Below are positions 6,834 through 16,376 of a stretch of 28,417 nt of DNA, in pieces. The notes beneath the pieces are model-generated. The model did no database searches, had not been told where the DNA came from, and saw only the letters and a list, made by a program, of their open reading frames with translations. Origin of the DNA: JADLGJ01 sp031423615 (lineage in GTDB: Bacteria > Omnitrophota > Gorgyraeia > Zapsychrales > JANLHA01). Both the position numbers and the translations under genes were made by a program. How positions within the stretch are numbered: position 1 is the stretch's first letter; every line of letters begins with the position of its first letter. The stretch lies in NCBI GenBank assembly GCA_031423615.1, contig JANPFV010000046.1, positions 1 through 28,417 of the forward strand, given 5' to 3'.

Positions 6834-8206
6834 TTTAATAACGGTTGTCCCTGCATGTTCTTTAGTAAATCTTCGCCAATTTTATAAATATCTCCCGCAC
6901 CGAGAGTCAGGACCAGATCACCCGGCCGTACCATTTTTACCAAGTAAGCGACAATTTCATCTTTCGGCAAATACACGGCATCTCTTTTACCGTTTTGCTG
7001 AATTTTAGTCATTAAAATTTGCGCTGTCACGCCTTCGATAGGCTCTTCGCTTGCCGCGTAAATATCAGTGAGGACCAAGAAATCCGTTTGGCTCAAGGCC
7101 TTTACAAAATCTTCCATCAGAAATTTTGTCCGGCTATAACGGTGCGGCTGAAAAACCGTGATCACACGCTTTTTCTTCACCGAATGCGCCGCTTTCAAAG
7201 TGGCGATGATTTCCGTCGGATGATGACCATAATCATCGACCACCTCAATGTCATTTACTGCTCCCCTGCGCTGAAAACGCCGATGAACACCGGCAAAACT
7301 TTTCAAACTGTCGCGAATGGTCCCTGCATCAATCCCCAACTGCAAACCCAAGGTGATGCAGGCCATGGCATTGAGAATATTGTGCTGGCCGGGAATCGTC
7401 AGCTGAAAACGCGGCAATTTTTCGTTCCGGTAAAGACAATCAAATTCCCAAAAACATTGTTCATTATTTACAAACTGCATCGTCTCGGTGTGCAGATCAT
7501 TGATGGGTGAAAAACCATATGTCAGATAAGGCCGCTTCCCCTTTAAAAGAAGTTCCTTTAACCGGGTATCATCTCCGCAACCGATCAAAATCCCATCGGG
7601 CTGAGTTCGACCGACAAATTGTTCATAGGCTTTAACGATATTGTCCCACGTATGATAATAATCCAAATGCTCAAAATCGATATTGGTGATGATGGAATAT
7701 TGCGGGGCAAAATAAAGAAAGGATCCATCGCTCTCATCCACTTCCGCGACAAAATATTTCCCCCCGCCCAAGTTCGCGCTATAAGAGCCGCCATTAACGA
7801 TCCCGCCAACGGCCGTCGTTGGATTCATCCCTGCGTCCAGCAAGAGATGCGAAATCATAGACGTGGTCGTTGTTTTCCCATGGGCTCCGGCCACGGTGAT
7901 CCCAACATGATTGTCCATAATCTGCGCTAAAAGTTCCGCGCGCTTAAGGACCGGGATTCCTCTTTGGCGGGCGGCCTGTAACTCGGGATTGTCCAGACGG
8001 ATGGCCGAGGAATAAACCACATAGTCGACATCTTTGACATTCTGCGCTTCATGCCCGAGAAATACTTGCGCCCCTTTTTCCCGCAAAGATAAAGACAAGG
8101 CGCTGTCTCTTAAATCAGACCCGCTCACCTGATGACCTTTGTCAAGGATCAGGGACGCCAACGTGCCGACCCCGATACCGCCTATTCCGATAAAATGATA
8201 TTTCAT
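6830..8206 (-). CDS. murC: UDP-N-acetylmuramate--L-alanine ligase MurC
   Basis: Adds L-Ala to UDP-MurNAc, the first Mur ligase step in the cytoplasm. I use the ATG at 8206 (MKYHFIGIGGIG), giving 458 aa. The same frame extends 42 bases further up to 8248, but that would overlap the preceding peptidase gene by 34 bases and adds an atypical N-terminus. Motifs: the N-terminal GIGGIGVG nucleotide loop, VAGAHGKTTTTS (ATP P-loop, lysine at about residue 111), HRRFQRRG and VVDDYGHHPTEI, and a C-terminal domain with FQPHRYSRT. It begins eight bases after the peptidase gene and overlaps ddl by four bases. No strong Shine-Dalgarno is visible for 8206. Confidence 0.95.
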   Translation of the reverse strand: MKYHFIGIGGIGVGTLASLILDKGHQVSGSDLRDSALSLSLREKGAQVFLGHEAQNVKDVDYVVYSSAIRLDNPELQAARQRGIPVLKRAELLAQIMDNHVGITVAGAHGKTTTTSMISHLLLDAGMNPTTAVGGIVNGGSYSANLGGGKYFVAEVDESDGSFLYFAPQYSIITNIDFEHLDYYHTWDNIVKAYEQFVGRTQPDGILIGCGDDTRLKELLLKGKRPYLTYGFSPINDLHTETMQFVNNEQCFWEFDCLYRNEKLPRFQLTIPGQHNILNAMACITLGLQLGIDAGTIRDSLKSFAGVHRRFQRRGAVNDIEVVDDYGHHPTEIIATLKAAHSVKKKRVITVFQPHRYSRTKFLMEDFVKALSQTDFLVLTDIYAASEEPIEGVTAQILMTKIQQNGKRDAVYLPKDEIVAYLVKMVRPGDLVLTLGAGDIYKIGEDLLKNMQGQPLLK

Positions 8207-8214
8207 AGCAACCG

Positions 8215-8997
8215 TTATTTTGTTTGAGATTTCAAATAATCCACCCACCGGTCATTGAGGTCAGAAAGATTCCTGAACCGGCCGTAATTTTTATCCAACG
8301 CTTCTTCAAAAGGAACGCCGTCGCTGAGTTTACGGCAAAAGTTTTCAAAACGCGCCTCGCCCAATTCGACTATCATATAATACACAATACTGGCCGCTTC
8401 CGCGTAAAAAATATTGACGATTTCTTCGCTTTTCATGGCACTGAGATGTTCGGCGGTCAAATCCATCAAAGGAATAAAAGTCCCCTTTTGGAGGGCCTGC
8501 ATCACGACCTTGTTAGCACCCCAGCGCTTGGCTTTTTCCTGATACATGGCCACACCCTCGTCGAGCCACAAGGGGATACGGCTATTGCCGATAAATTCGC
8601 GAAAAATAATGTGGGCCATTTCATGAGGAAGCGTCGAATCAAAAAAACCGGCGGCCGACGGGAAAGTATGGATTTCCTTACGGGCAATATTGGCTAAGCC
8701 GCCTGACCATTCCATATTTTTGGCATGACGTTTGTATTCATCCTGGTCGTCATAAATATAAATGGCCGCGCGGTTCTCGTAGGCCCAGCCGTGATAACGC
8801 ATAAAACCGAGATTGTGAGGAATTTCATCGTAAAGGTCTCCGGCGGTTTCAGAAACATTTTTTACAAAATCAAGCGGCGCGTTTTTGTAATAAATCACAA
8901 AATACCGGGAGTCATATTTTTTCCAGTCATCACTTTCCGCCCACGCCATGTTTGCGGCCAAAACGTAAAATAAAAAAAGATAAAGGACCCTTTTCAT
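8215..8997 (-). CDS. Exported zinc metallopeptidase of the peptidase MA-like (gluzincin) type
   Basis: A 260-aa predicted periplasmic hydrolase with a signal peptide (KR then a hydrophobic run, ending AWA at residue 20). The zinc site is HEMAH (125-129) with WLDEGVA (144-150) supplying the third ligand, E147. This HExxH...WxxEGxA pattern is that of the peptidase MA family. Upstream lies a 'YFVIYY' strand and a 'A.I.IY.D...Y' segment, usual for that family. Its substrate is unknown. The gene overlaps murG by four bases (ATGA) and ends eight bases before murC, so it is firmly inside the dcw operon although it is not a standard member. A role in envelope or peptidoglycan remodelling is inference from position. 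Confidence 0.88.
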   Translation of the reverse strand: MKRVLYLFLFYVLAANMAWAESDDWKKYDSRYFVIYYKNAPLDFVKNVSETAGDLYDEIPHNLGFMRYHGWAYENRAAIYIYDDQDEYKRHAKNMEWSGGLANIARKEIHTFPSAAGFFDSTLPHEMAHIIFREFIGNSRIPLWLDEGVAMYQEKAKRWGANKVVMQALQKGTFIPLMDLTAEHLSAMKSEEIVNIFYAEAASIVYYMIVELGEARFENFCRKLSDGVPFEEALDKNYGRFRNLSDLNDRWVDYLKSQTK

Positions 8998-10061
8998 TCT
9001 TTTAATCTTTCGATTTCATCGGCCAAGCGGACCACAGCATCCGCACGATAAATCCCTTTGTAACTTTGAATGATTGTGTCCTTGGTCATTTTTTCATCCA
9101 GCATTTCCAAAATCATTTTTGCCAAAATATCGGGAGTTAAATCTTTTTCCTCAAGAAGCCGGCTGACGCGGGTTTGGGTCAAAACCAAGGCATTTTCTTT
9201 TTGATGTCCCCCCGCATAAGGATAAGGAATAAGAATCGCCGGAAGCGCAAAAGCAGCTAATTCTGTCACGGTCATGGCTCCCGCGCGGCTGACAACAAGA
9301 TCCGCGATGCTGTAGGCCTTGTCTATCTCGTCGGTAAAACTAAAGACGCAATGATCCACCCCGGCCTTTTCATAAAAAGTTTTGCAACCCGGCGCATCGA
9401 ACTCTCCACAAATATGAATCACACTAAAAACTCTTTTCGTCTTTAAGGCTGTCACCGTTTCGGTAAAATCTTTGTTAATACGGCGGCTACCCTGGCTTCC
9501 TCCGAGAACCAAAATAATGGGAAGCCCATCTTGCAAACCGAATCCTTGAAGAAGAGCCAATCGGTCAAAACCCCTTGTGATCCGTCGTGTGGGGCATCCC
9601 GTAACGACCACTTTCTGAGCCGGAAAACTTTTTTTCGCCTGCTCAAATCCAACCGCAAACTTTTTTACAAAAGGAAAAAGGACTTTGTTGGCCTTTCCCG
9701 GCACAACATTTTGTTCCTGCACGATCGTCGGGAAACCTTGGAGAATACCGGCCATGACCACCGGAAAGGCCCCGTAACCGCCAAAGCCGGCAACAATATC
9801 CGGTTTAAACTGTTTAAAGATCCGCAAGGATTGAAAGAATGATTTTCCTGCGGCGGCCAGGAAAAGCATTGGCGAATGGCGATAAAAACCTTTGGCAGGA
9901 ATTTCAAAATATTTAAAACCGGCCGCTTCGATTGTAGAACCGGACTGTTTAAAAACTCCCGCAAATGCGACGTGATGACCACGTTGCTTTAATTCTTGAG
10001 CCGTGACCAATGCCGGGAAAATGTGCCCTCCGCTTCCGCCTGTGGCTAATAGGATTTTCAT
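8994..10061 (-). CDS. murG: UDP-GlcNAc:lipid I GlcNAc transferase MurG
   Basis: GT-B glycosyltransferase at the inner face of the membrane that converts lipid I to lipid II. I take the ATG at 10061, giving 355 aa starting MKILLATGGSGGHIFPAL, with GGTGA five bases upstream. A GTG at 10070 overlapping the ftsW stop is the alternative and would add MRT. Motifs: the N-terminal glycine loop TGGSGGHIFPA, GFGGYGAFPVVMAG, QEQNVVPGKANK, the C-terminal domain VLGGSQGSRRIN, and the donor-binding VSRAGAMTVTELAAF and PAILIPYPYAGGHQKENA. The stop overlaps the start of the metallopeptidase gene. Confidence 0.96.
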   Translation of the reverse strand: MKILLATGGSGGHIFPALVTAQELKQRGHHVAFAGVFKQSGSTIEAAGFKYFEIPAKGFYRHSPMLFLAAAGKSFFQSLRIFKQFKPDIVAGFGGYGAFPVVMAGILQGFPTIVQEQNVVPGKANKVLFPFVKKFAVGFEQAKKSFPAQKVVVTGCPTRRITRGFDRLALLQGFGLQDGLPIILVLGGSQGSRRINKDFTETVTALKTKRVFSVIHICGEFDAPGCKTFYEKAGVDHCVFSFTDEIDKAYSIADLVVSRAGAMTVTELAAFALPAILIPYPYAGGHQKENALVLTQTRVSRLLEEKDLTPDILAKMILEMLDEKMTKDTIIQSYKGIYRADAVVRLADEIERLKE

Positions 10062-10066
10062 TGTCC

Positions 10067-11158
10067 TCACCCAGAATCTTCAATTCTGGAAATATTGAGC
10101 AATAATCCCACGAGCACCATGTTGACGACCAAGGCCGAACCGCCGTAACTGATAAAGGGCAATGGCAATCCTTTCGTCGGAATAGCACCGATCGTCACCC
10201 CCACATTGATGACCGCCTGTAGGCCAAGAATTGTCACAATCCCGCAAGCCAAATAATATCCGAACGGGTCTCGCACCCTTTTAGCAATACGCGCACCCTG
10301 CCAAATAAAAGCGCCGAATAAGAGAATCACGGTAAACGCACCGAGGAATCCCATTTCTTCACCAATGATAGAAAGCACAAAATCTGTATGCGCGGCCGGC
10401 AAATAAAAAAGTTTTTGAATGCTATGTCCCAATCCTACACCCCAAAGTCCTCCTGAACCGAAAGCGATCTGGGATTGAGTGAGTTGAAAACCCGCCCCTT
10501 GCGGGTCTTGCCAGGGATCCAGAAACGTCGCAATTCTCGCCCAACGGTAAGGAACACGGACGACAAGAAAATAAAATCCCGGCAAGGTCATCAACGTCAA
10601 AACAATCAGATACCCAATCTGCCCACCGGCAATAAAAAACATAATGACGACAACCATGCCAATCAAAAAGGCACTGCCTAAATCGGGTTGCTTCAAAATC
10701 AAAGCGCACAATAAACCCAAGACGATCATCAATGGTAGAAATCCCCGACGGAAACTTTTCACATCATGCGCTTTACGGGCCAAGAAATCCGCGGCATAAA
10801 CCAGCATCGCCAACTTCGCGAATTCCGTGGGCTGAAAATTAAAGAACCCCAGTTTAAACCAGCGTCGCGCGCCATAGCTCGCCTTTCCGATATGGGGAAT
10901 GAGAACCAAGATCAAAAGAAAAATGGTCATCACAATCAAGGGCTTGGCAATTTTACGCAAATCACGATAATCCATGGCCATCACGGCACACGCCAACACA
11001 AAGCCCATGGCTAAAAAAACAACGTGACGCCGCAAATAATAAAAACTGTCACCTTGCCCTTGCATGGCAAAAATTCCGCTTGTGCTATAAACCATGATGA
11101 CACCCAGACAGATCAGGGCCAGACAAATCGTTGCAACGGAAACGCGTAATTCTCTCAT
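10067..11158 (-). CDS. ftsW: Septal peptidoglycan polymerase FtsW (SEDS family)
   Basis: Integral membrane glycosyltransferase that polymerises lipid II at the septum with its partner FtsI. It has 363 aa and about ten hydrophobic helices. SEDS signatures: YSTSG near residue 25, YGARRWF and FNFQPTEFAKLAMLVY (around 105-125), KQPDLGSAF, GFQLTQSQIAFGSGGLWGVGLGHS, HTDFVLSIIGEEMGFLG and the C-terminal PTKGLPLPFISYGGSALV. These favour FtsW over RodA, as does the position between murD and murG. The start is seven bases after murD; the stop overlaps or abuts murG. Confidence 0.95.
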   Translation of the reverse strand: MRELRVSVATICLALICLGVIMVYSTSGIFAMQGQGDSFYYLRRHVVFLAMGFVLACAVMAMDYRDLRKIAKPLIVMTIFLLILVLIPHIGKASYGARRWFKLGFFNFQPTEFAKLAMLVYAADFLARKAHDVKSFRRGFLPLMIVLGLLCALILKQPDLGSAFLIGMVVVIMFFIAGGQIGYLIVLTLMTLPGFYFLVVRVPYRWARIATFLDPWQDPQGAGFQLTQSQIAFGSGGLWGVGLGHSIQKLFYLPAAHTDFVLSIIGEEMGFLGAFTVILLFGAFIWQGARIAKRVRDPFGYYLACGIVTILGLQAVINVGVTIGAIPTKGLPLPFISYGGSALVVNMVLVGLLLNISRIEDSG

Positions 11159-11165
11159 AGGAATT

Positions 11166-12434
11166 TTATTTAGACTTTAAATTTTGTACGATGGTCTTGA
11201 ACGCCCGTCCACGTTCCTCAAAATTCTTAAACATGTCATAGCTCGCACACATGGGCACCAACATAGCCACATCACCGGGCTGGGCCGCCTGCTGCGCACG
11301 AATAACGGCGTCTTGCAGCGTCACGCATTCGCTCAAAACCACTGCCCCGTCGAAAGCCGCACGCAATTTAGCCCGCGCTTCACCGAAAACAATCATTGTT
11401 CTGACTTTCTTTGTGACCAAAGGACGAATGACCGAAAAATCTAAATTTTTATCTCGCCCTCCGCAAATCATCACAATAGGATTGGTAACACTTTCCAACG
11501 CCCAGCGGCCGGCTTCGACCGTAGTGGCTTTTGAATCATTGATATATTCAACACCATCAAGATAACGGACTTTTTCCAGACGGTGTTCTACACCTTGAAA
11601 ATTTTTGAGTTGCGCCAAACAGGGTTCCAAAGGTAAAGCTAAGATTTTAGCCACACTAAGCGCAGCCAAATGATTGGGACTTGTGATCCCCACCGACGAT
11701 AATTCCCCATTATTAAAAAAACAAATATGCGATTTCAATCCTTGTGCCGTTTTCTTGACTTCATTATCTTGGCTGTTTAGAACCGCAAAATCATCACTAT
11801 CCTGATTGATAAAAATCTTTTTTTTGGCCGCGAAATATTCTTCGAGATCTTTGTGACGATCCAGATGATTTTGGCTAAAGTTTAAAAAAACAGCGATATG
11901 CGGTTTAAAAGTCTCAATGGTTTCCAGTTGAAAAGAGCTGATTTCCGTCACAAAATAATCATAATGATCGCTTTGCATAACAAATTCCGCAAAAGGGGTT
12001 CCCACATTGCCACAGAGGCAGGCTTTCTTTCCGACAGCATTGAGCAAGAGACTGATCAAGGTGGAAACCGTTGTTTTTCCATTGGACCCCGTCACCGCAA
12101 TAATGGGTTTCCTACAAAAACGAGAGGCCAATTCTATCTCACCCCAAACCGGAAGACCCCGAGCCCGGGCCCACTGCACAGGTAAGGCATCTATCCGCAC
12201 ACCGGGACTTAACACCACTAATTCACTACTCTGAATAAAATCCTTGGTATGTCTTTTAAATTCAAAATCAATATTATTTTGCCTTGCCCACTCCCGAAAA
12301 TCTTTATCTACAATCCCTTCATCACCAGCTTCCGAGATTTTAACGTGGCTGCCCAATTTTCGCAAAAGCCGGGCACTGGCCTGGCCGCTTTTGGCCGCCC
12401 CGATGACGACGACATTTTTGTTTTTTAGATCCAT
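11166..12434 (-). CDS. murD: UDP-N-acetylmuramoyl-L-alanine--D-glutamate ligase MurD
   Basis: Cytoplasmic Mur ligase adding D-Glu. It has 422 aa. Domain 1 has a Rossmann-like VVVIGAAKSGQASARLL (8-24); the ATP loop is VTGSNGKTTVSTL (114-126); FLNFSQNHLDRH, YINDSKATTVEA and MICGGRDKNLDF mark the middle and C-terminal domains, and MLVPMCASYDMFKNFEERGRAF is the typical MurD tail. Its ATG shares one base with the mraY stop (TAATG), so translation is probably coupled. The next gene, ftsW, follows after seven bases. Confidence 0.96.
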   Translation of the reverse strand: MDLKNKNVVVIGAAKSGQASARLLRKLGSHVKISEAGDEGIVDKDFREWARQNNIDFEFKRHTKDFIQSSELVVLSPGVRIDALPVQWARARGLPVWGEIELASRFCRKPIIAVTGSNGKTTVSTLISLLLNAVGKKACLCGNVGTPFAEFVMQSDHYDYFVTEISSFQLETIETFKPHIAVFLNFSQNHLDRHKDLEEYFAAKKKIFINQDSDDFAVLNSQDNEVKKTAQGLKSHICFFNNGELSSVGITSPNHLAALSVAKILALPLEPCLAQLKNFQGVEHRLEKVRYLDGVEYINDSKATTVEAGRWALESVTNPIVMICGGRDKNLDFSVIRPLVTKKVRTMIVFGEARAKLRAAFDGAVVLSECVTLQDAVIRAQQAAQPGDVAMLVPMCASYDMFKNFEERGRAFKTIVQNLKSK

Positions 12435-13522
12435 TACCTGATCTTTAGGGTCGTTAAAGTTAACAGTGCCAAAATAATTCCGAGAATCCAGAATCGGATC
12501 GTGATTTTACTTTCCTGCCACCCGCTCAATTGCAAATGATGATGAAAGGGCGACATTTTGAAAATCCGCTTCCGGCGGATTTTGAATGAACTCACCTGCA
12601 AAATGACCGAAAAAGCTTCGATGACAAAAACACCGCCGAGGATGATCAACAAAAGTTCTTTTTTGATAAAAATAACAATCGCACCCAATGTTCCTCCCAG
12701 GGCGAGAGAACCGACATCGCCCATAAACACCGACGCGGGATGACAATTAAACCACAGAAAACCCAGACTGGCCCCTAAGATCGCGAAACAAAAAACGGCC
12801 AATTCTCCCGTTCCAGGCAAGTACGGGATTAAAAGATATTCACTGAATTTCAAGTGACCGGAAACATAGCACAAAACCGAAAGGGTCGCACTGACAATCA
12901 TCACACATCCTATCGCCAGCCCGTCCATTCCGTCGGTAAAATTGACAGCATTGGAGGCCCCAAAAATCACTAAAGCGACAAACGGGACATAAAATAACCC
13001 TAAATCAATGACCAGGGATTTTAAAAACGGGACATCAATGTGCGTATTAATTCCTGGGCTTAAATAAATGTACGACCCCAGAGCACATCCCCACAAAATT
13101 TCTAATGCCGCCTTGGTCCGGGCCCGCAGTCCCCGGTGCTTGCCCTTTTTTTTCATTTTCACATAATCATCAATGCCGCCGAGGATGGCAAAGAATAAAC
13201 ATGTCAAAAGGGTCATAATAATATAATGATTGCCAAGATCGGCCCAAAGGAGCACGGCAAGGAGAATACTGCCGATGATAAATATCCCACCCATGGTCGG
13301 GACCCCCTCTTTGACGTGCTGAAATTTGTCGAGATCCGGACAGTCATCGCGTTTGGCGCGTTCGCCTAAAGCGCGTTGCCGCGAATATTTGATAAAGATC
13401 GGCCCGAGAATCAAACACAGAACAAACGTCGTAACCGCCGCCATAGCGGCCCGAAAGGTGATGTATTTGAAAATGTTGAATTCAAAATAAATTGACCGTA
13501 ATTCGGAAAGCCAATAAAACAT
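12434..13522 (-). CDS. mraY: Phospho-N-acetylmuramoyl-pentapeptide transferase MraY
   Basis: Polytopic membrane enzyme that moves phospho-MurNAc-pentapeptide from UDP to undecaprenyl phosphate, forming lipid I. I start it at the ATG at 13522 (MFYWLSEL), which follows GGGGGA by five to six bases and clears murF; the frame continues upstream to 13567, but that would overlap murF. This gives 362 aa, the family norm. Motifs: GVPTMGG, LGGIDDYVK (catalytic aspartate pair), NAVNFTDGMDGLA, FMGDVGSLALGG and FKMSPFHHHLQLSGWQE (the HHH loop). The stop overlaps murD by one base. Confidence 0.96.
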   Translation of the reverse strand: MFYWLSELRSIYFEFNIFKYITFRAAMAAVTTFVLCLILGPIFIKYSRQRALGERAKRDDCPDLDKFQHVKEGVPTMGGIFIIGSILLAVLLWADLGNHYIIMTLLTCLFFAILGGIDDYVKMKKKGKHRGLRARTKAALEILWGCALGSYIYLSPGINTHIDVPFLKSLVIDLGLFYVPFVALVIFGASNAVNFTDGMDGLAIGCVMIVSATLSVLCYVSGHLKFSEYLLIPYLPGTGELAVFCFAILGASLGFLWFNCHPASVFMGDVGSLALGGTLGAIVIFIKKELLLIILGGVFVIEAFSVILQVSSFKIRRKRIFKMSPFHHHLQLSGWQESKITIRFWILGIILALLTLTTLKIR

Positions 13523-13538
13523 GTTCGTCCCCCGCTTT

Positions 13539-14906
13539 TTAAAAGTTTGCTTTAATGAATTCAACAAAACGTTCCGTTTGCATGCCTCGCGATCCTTTCA
13601 CCAGTACAAGATCCGACGGATGCAAATACTTTTTGAGTGCAGCCTCGATGTCCTCGGCCCGAGAACTGTGAAAGAGCTCGATTTCTTCCCTTCGCTTTTG
13701 AGCGGCCAAACCGATCCATTGCGAAAAATGTCCAAACGAAATGATGGTACTCAAACCGACCCGGGAGGCATATTCTCCTATTTGCTGGTGCAGATGTTTG
13801 GCCTGTGAACCTAATTCCAGCATGTCGCCACAAAGCAAAATTTTTCGTCCCGACGTCTCATAATGAGTCATGCCCTCCAAAGCACTGCGAAAGGATACAG
13901 GATTAGCATTATAGGAATCGTTAATGACCGAAATTTTGCCTACCTTAAAAGCTGTCTGCCGTCCCGACTTTAAAGAAAATTTTTTAACGACCGCTATTAT
14001 CTGCGGATCACTCACTTTAAACAATCGCGCACACGTGATCGAGGCTAAAGCATTATAGACATGCGCCGTCGCTGTCCCTGGCATCGTGATCAAACCTAAT
14101 CGCGGGACAAAAAACTGAACATTATTCCCTTTGAATTCAATTTGCCGCGCTTGAAATTTCGCCTTGGTTTTAATGGCAAAAGTAAGCGCCTTGCACCGAG
14201 TGAGACGACTGATTTTCTTTAAAAAGTGGTCGTCGTTGTTAAAGATAACAACACCACTTTTTCCCAAAGCTTTGACCAAATGAAATTTTTCTTTAAAAAC
14301 TTCGGCCGGTGTTTTAAGCCGTTCCAAATGCGATTCCCCAATATTGGTCATCACCGCAACCGTAGGACAAGCGATCGATGCGAGCCAGGCTATATCACCG
14401 GGTTTATTCGTCCCGACTTCCAAAATGACCACATCACAGGAAGGTTTAAGTTTTAAAATGGTCAGCGGCACACCAAACTGATTATTCTCGGTCCCGATAT
14501 TTTTTAAAACTTTATATTTCCGCCGCAAGAGGGCCGCCATCAACTCCTTCGTCGTGGTCTTACCGGCGGAACCGGTGATGGCAATGACCGGCCCGGAAAA
14601 CCTCTGACGATGAAAACGCGCAATATCACCCAAAGCCTGAGTGGTGTCAGAGACCTTGATGACGGATACCGACGGTGGGAAAGGCCCTTTGACCTGCGAC
14701 ACCACAATGGCGACCGTTCCTTTTTTAATAACGTCCGGAATAAATTTATGAGCATCATGTTTCTCACCGACAATCGCAATGAAAAGCCCCCCTCTTCCAG
14801 CCAGCCGGGAATCCGTGGTGACATGACGCACAGAAGACAGAGGGTTTCCCTGCAGAAGTTTTCCTGACGTCGCTGAAATAATTTCTGAAATTTTGAAAAT
14901 GGGCAT
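13539..14906 (-). CDS. murF: UDP-MurNAc-tripeptide--D-Ala-D-Ala ligase MurF
   Basis: Final Mur ligase; it adds the D-Ala-D-Ala made by the Ddl encoded in the same operon. It has 455 aa. Motifs: DSRLAGRGGLFIAIVGEKHDAHKF (32-55 region, UDP-binding domain), ITGSAGKTTTKELMA (110-124, ATP loop), EVGTNKPGDIAWLA, TNIGESHLERL, and the C-terminal NDSYNANPVSFRSALEG and LCGDMLELG. The ATG is immediately after the murE stop, with AGGGA inside the end of murE as ribosome-binding site. Confidence 0.96.
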   Translation of the reverse strand: MPIFKISEIISATSGKLLQGNPLSSVRHVTTDSRLAGRGGLFIAIVGEKHDAHKFIPDVIKKGTVAIVVSQVKGPFPPSVSVIKVSDTTQALGDIARFHRQRFSGPVIAITGSAGKTTTKELMAALLRRKYKVLKNIGTENNQFGVPLTILKLKPSCDVVILEVGTNKPGDIAWLASIACPTVAVMTNIGESHLERLKTPAEVFKEKFHLVKALGKSGVVIFNNDDHFLKKISRLTRCKALTFAIKTKAKFQARQIEFKGNNVQFFVPRLGLITMPGTATAHVYNALASITCARLFKVSDPQIIAVVKKFSLKSGRQTAFKVGKISVINDSYNANPVSFRSALEGMTHYETSGRKILLCGDMLELGSQAKHLHQQIGEYASRVGLSTIISFGHFSQWIGLAAQKRREEIELFHSSRAEDIEAALKKYLHPSDLVLVKGSRGMQTERFVEFIKANF

Positions 14907-16376
14907 TTAAGATTTCCCTAACGTCATAAGACTTTGCAGCACGATTTTGCGTTCATCAAAATCTATCGTTTTGTCCTTAAAAATCTGATAATTTTCATGG
15001 CCTTTACCGGCAATCAAGACCACATCGCCTTTTTGTGTCACCCGCAAAGCTTCCATAATCGCTTCACCGCGATCCAATATAACTTTAAAATCCTGCTTTC
15101 TAAATCCGCCTATGATATTTTGCACAATCTGCTGAGGATCCTCCGAGCGGGGATTATCGGTGGTCACAATCGCAAAATCAGAGAGTTCCTCGACGACATT
15201 GGCCATGCGTGCCCGCTTGGTCTTGTCACGGTCACCGCCGCAACCGAAGACAACCGTCAGCCGGGATTTTTTAACAGCGCGAAGACTGGACAAAACATTT
15301 CTCATGGCATCTTCCGTGTGCGCGTAGTCGACAAAGACATAAAAATCCTGGCCCGCCTCAATCCTTTCCAGCCGGCCGGGAACCTGCGACAAGGCTTCCA
15401 CGCCTTTTTTAATCAAACAAAGCGGGATTTCTTCTCCCACACCGACGGCCGCGACGGACAAAATATTATAAATATTATGCAACCCAATCAAGGGAGTCAT
15501 GATTTCAATCGTGCCCAACGGAGTCACCAATTCAAAACAGGTACCGGTAAATCCCAGCTCGATCCGTCGCGCGGAAAAATCAGCCGGCTTTTTGATGGCG
15601 TATGTCCACACAGGGGCCGCGGTCATATCTTTTAAACGCGGACCGAATTCATCATCAATATTGATAATAGCCCGACGATTTTTTGCTAACCCTGTGAATA
15701 ACTTGGCCTTGGCTCCAAAATATGTTTCGCGGTCTTTGTGATAATCCAAATGGTCGCTCGTCAGATTGGTAAAAATCGCGTACTGAAAGTCCAGGCCTTC
15801 CACACGTCTTTGATCCAAAGCATGCGACGAAACTTCCATAGCGCAATAATCAATTTTCTCTGCCACCATTTCAGCGAGAATCCGTACATTATCGACAAGG
15901 CCCGGTGTGGTATTGTCGGCTTTTAAAATCTTCTTACCGTAACGATGATTGATTGTCCCAATAACACCGGACGTTTTCCCGGCGGCGGCCAGCATCGTTT
16001 CTAAAAGATAGGTGATGGTGGTTTTACCGTTTGTTCCCGTAATTCCGATCAGGCGTATCGACCCCGACGGATCATGATAAAAATTGCTCAAAGCTTGCGC
16101 CAAAAAGGCTTGCGGATCCTCTGTCTTAAGGTAAAGAATACCGTCGGGTATCGGAGAAGAAATACCGGTCATTCCCGTCACAATAATTTGTGCTCCCCGG
16201 GCCATGGCGTCCTCAATAAATTTAGCGCCATGAGTTTTAGGCCCAGCCAACGCCACAAAAAGACCGCCCGCCGTAACTTTTCGAGAATCAGCCGTTACCG
16301 AAGGCACTTCCAAATTTCCCTGATCTTCCTTAACGGGTGCAAGCGCGGTATTTTTAATCAGCTCTCGTAATTTCAT
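14907..16376 (-). CDS. murE: UDP-MurNAc-L-Ala-D-Glu--meso-diaminopimelate ligase MurE
   Basis: Adds the third stem-peptide residue. It has 489 aa. Motifs: TADSRKVTAGGLFVALAG (28-45), GITGTNGKTTITYL (111-124), TNLTSDHLDYHKD, FGAKAKLF with the lysine usually carbamylated (about K223), FVDYAHTEDAMRN and FGCGGDRDKTKR. The specificity loop reads TTDNPRSEDP (405-414); DNPR is the signature of meso-diaminopimelate rather than lysine enzymes, so this organism most likely has mDAP peptidoglycan. The start overlaps the ftsI stop by four bases. Confidence 0.96.
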   Translation of the reverse strand: MKLRELIKNTALAPVKEDQGNLEVPSVTADSRKVTAGGLFVALAGPKTHGAKFIEDAMARGAQIIVTGMTGISSPIPDGILYLKTEDPQAFLAQALSNFYHDPSGSIRLIGITGTNGKTTITYLLETMLAAAGKTSGVIGTINHRYGKKILKADNTTPGLVDNVRILAEMVAEKIDYCAMEVSSHALDQRRVEGLDFQYAIFTNLTSDHLDYHKDRETYFGAKAKLFTGLAKNRRAIINIDDEFGPRLKDMTAAPVWTYAIKKPADFSARRIELGFTGTCFELVTPLGTIEIMTPLIGLHNIYNILSVAAVGVGEEIPLCLIKKGVEALSQVPGRLERIEAGQDFYVFVDYAHTEDAMRNVLSSLRAVKKSRLTVVFGCGGDRDKTKRARMANVVEELSDFAIVTTDNPRSEDPQQIVQNIIGGFRKQDFKVILDRGEAIMEALRVTQKGDVVLIAGKGHENYQIFKDKTIDFDERKIVLQSLMTLGKS

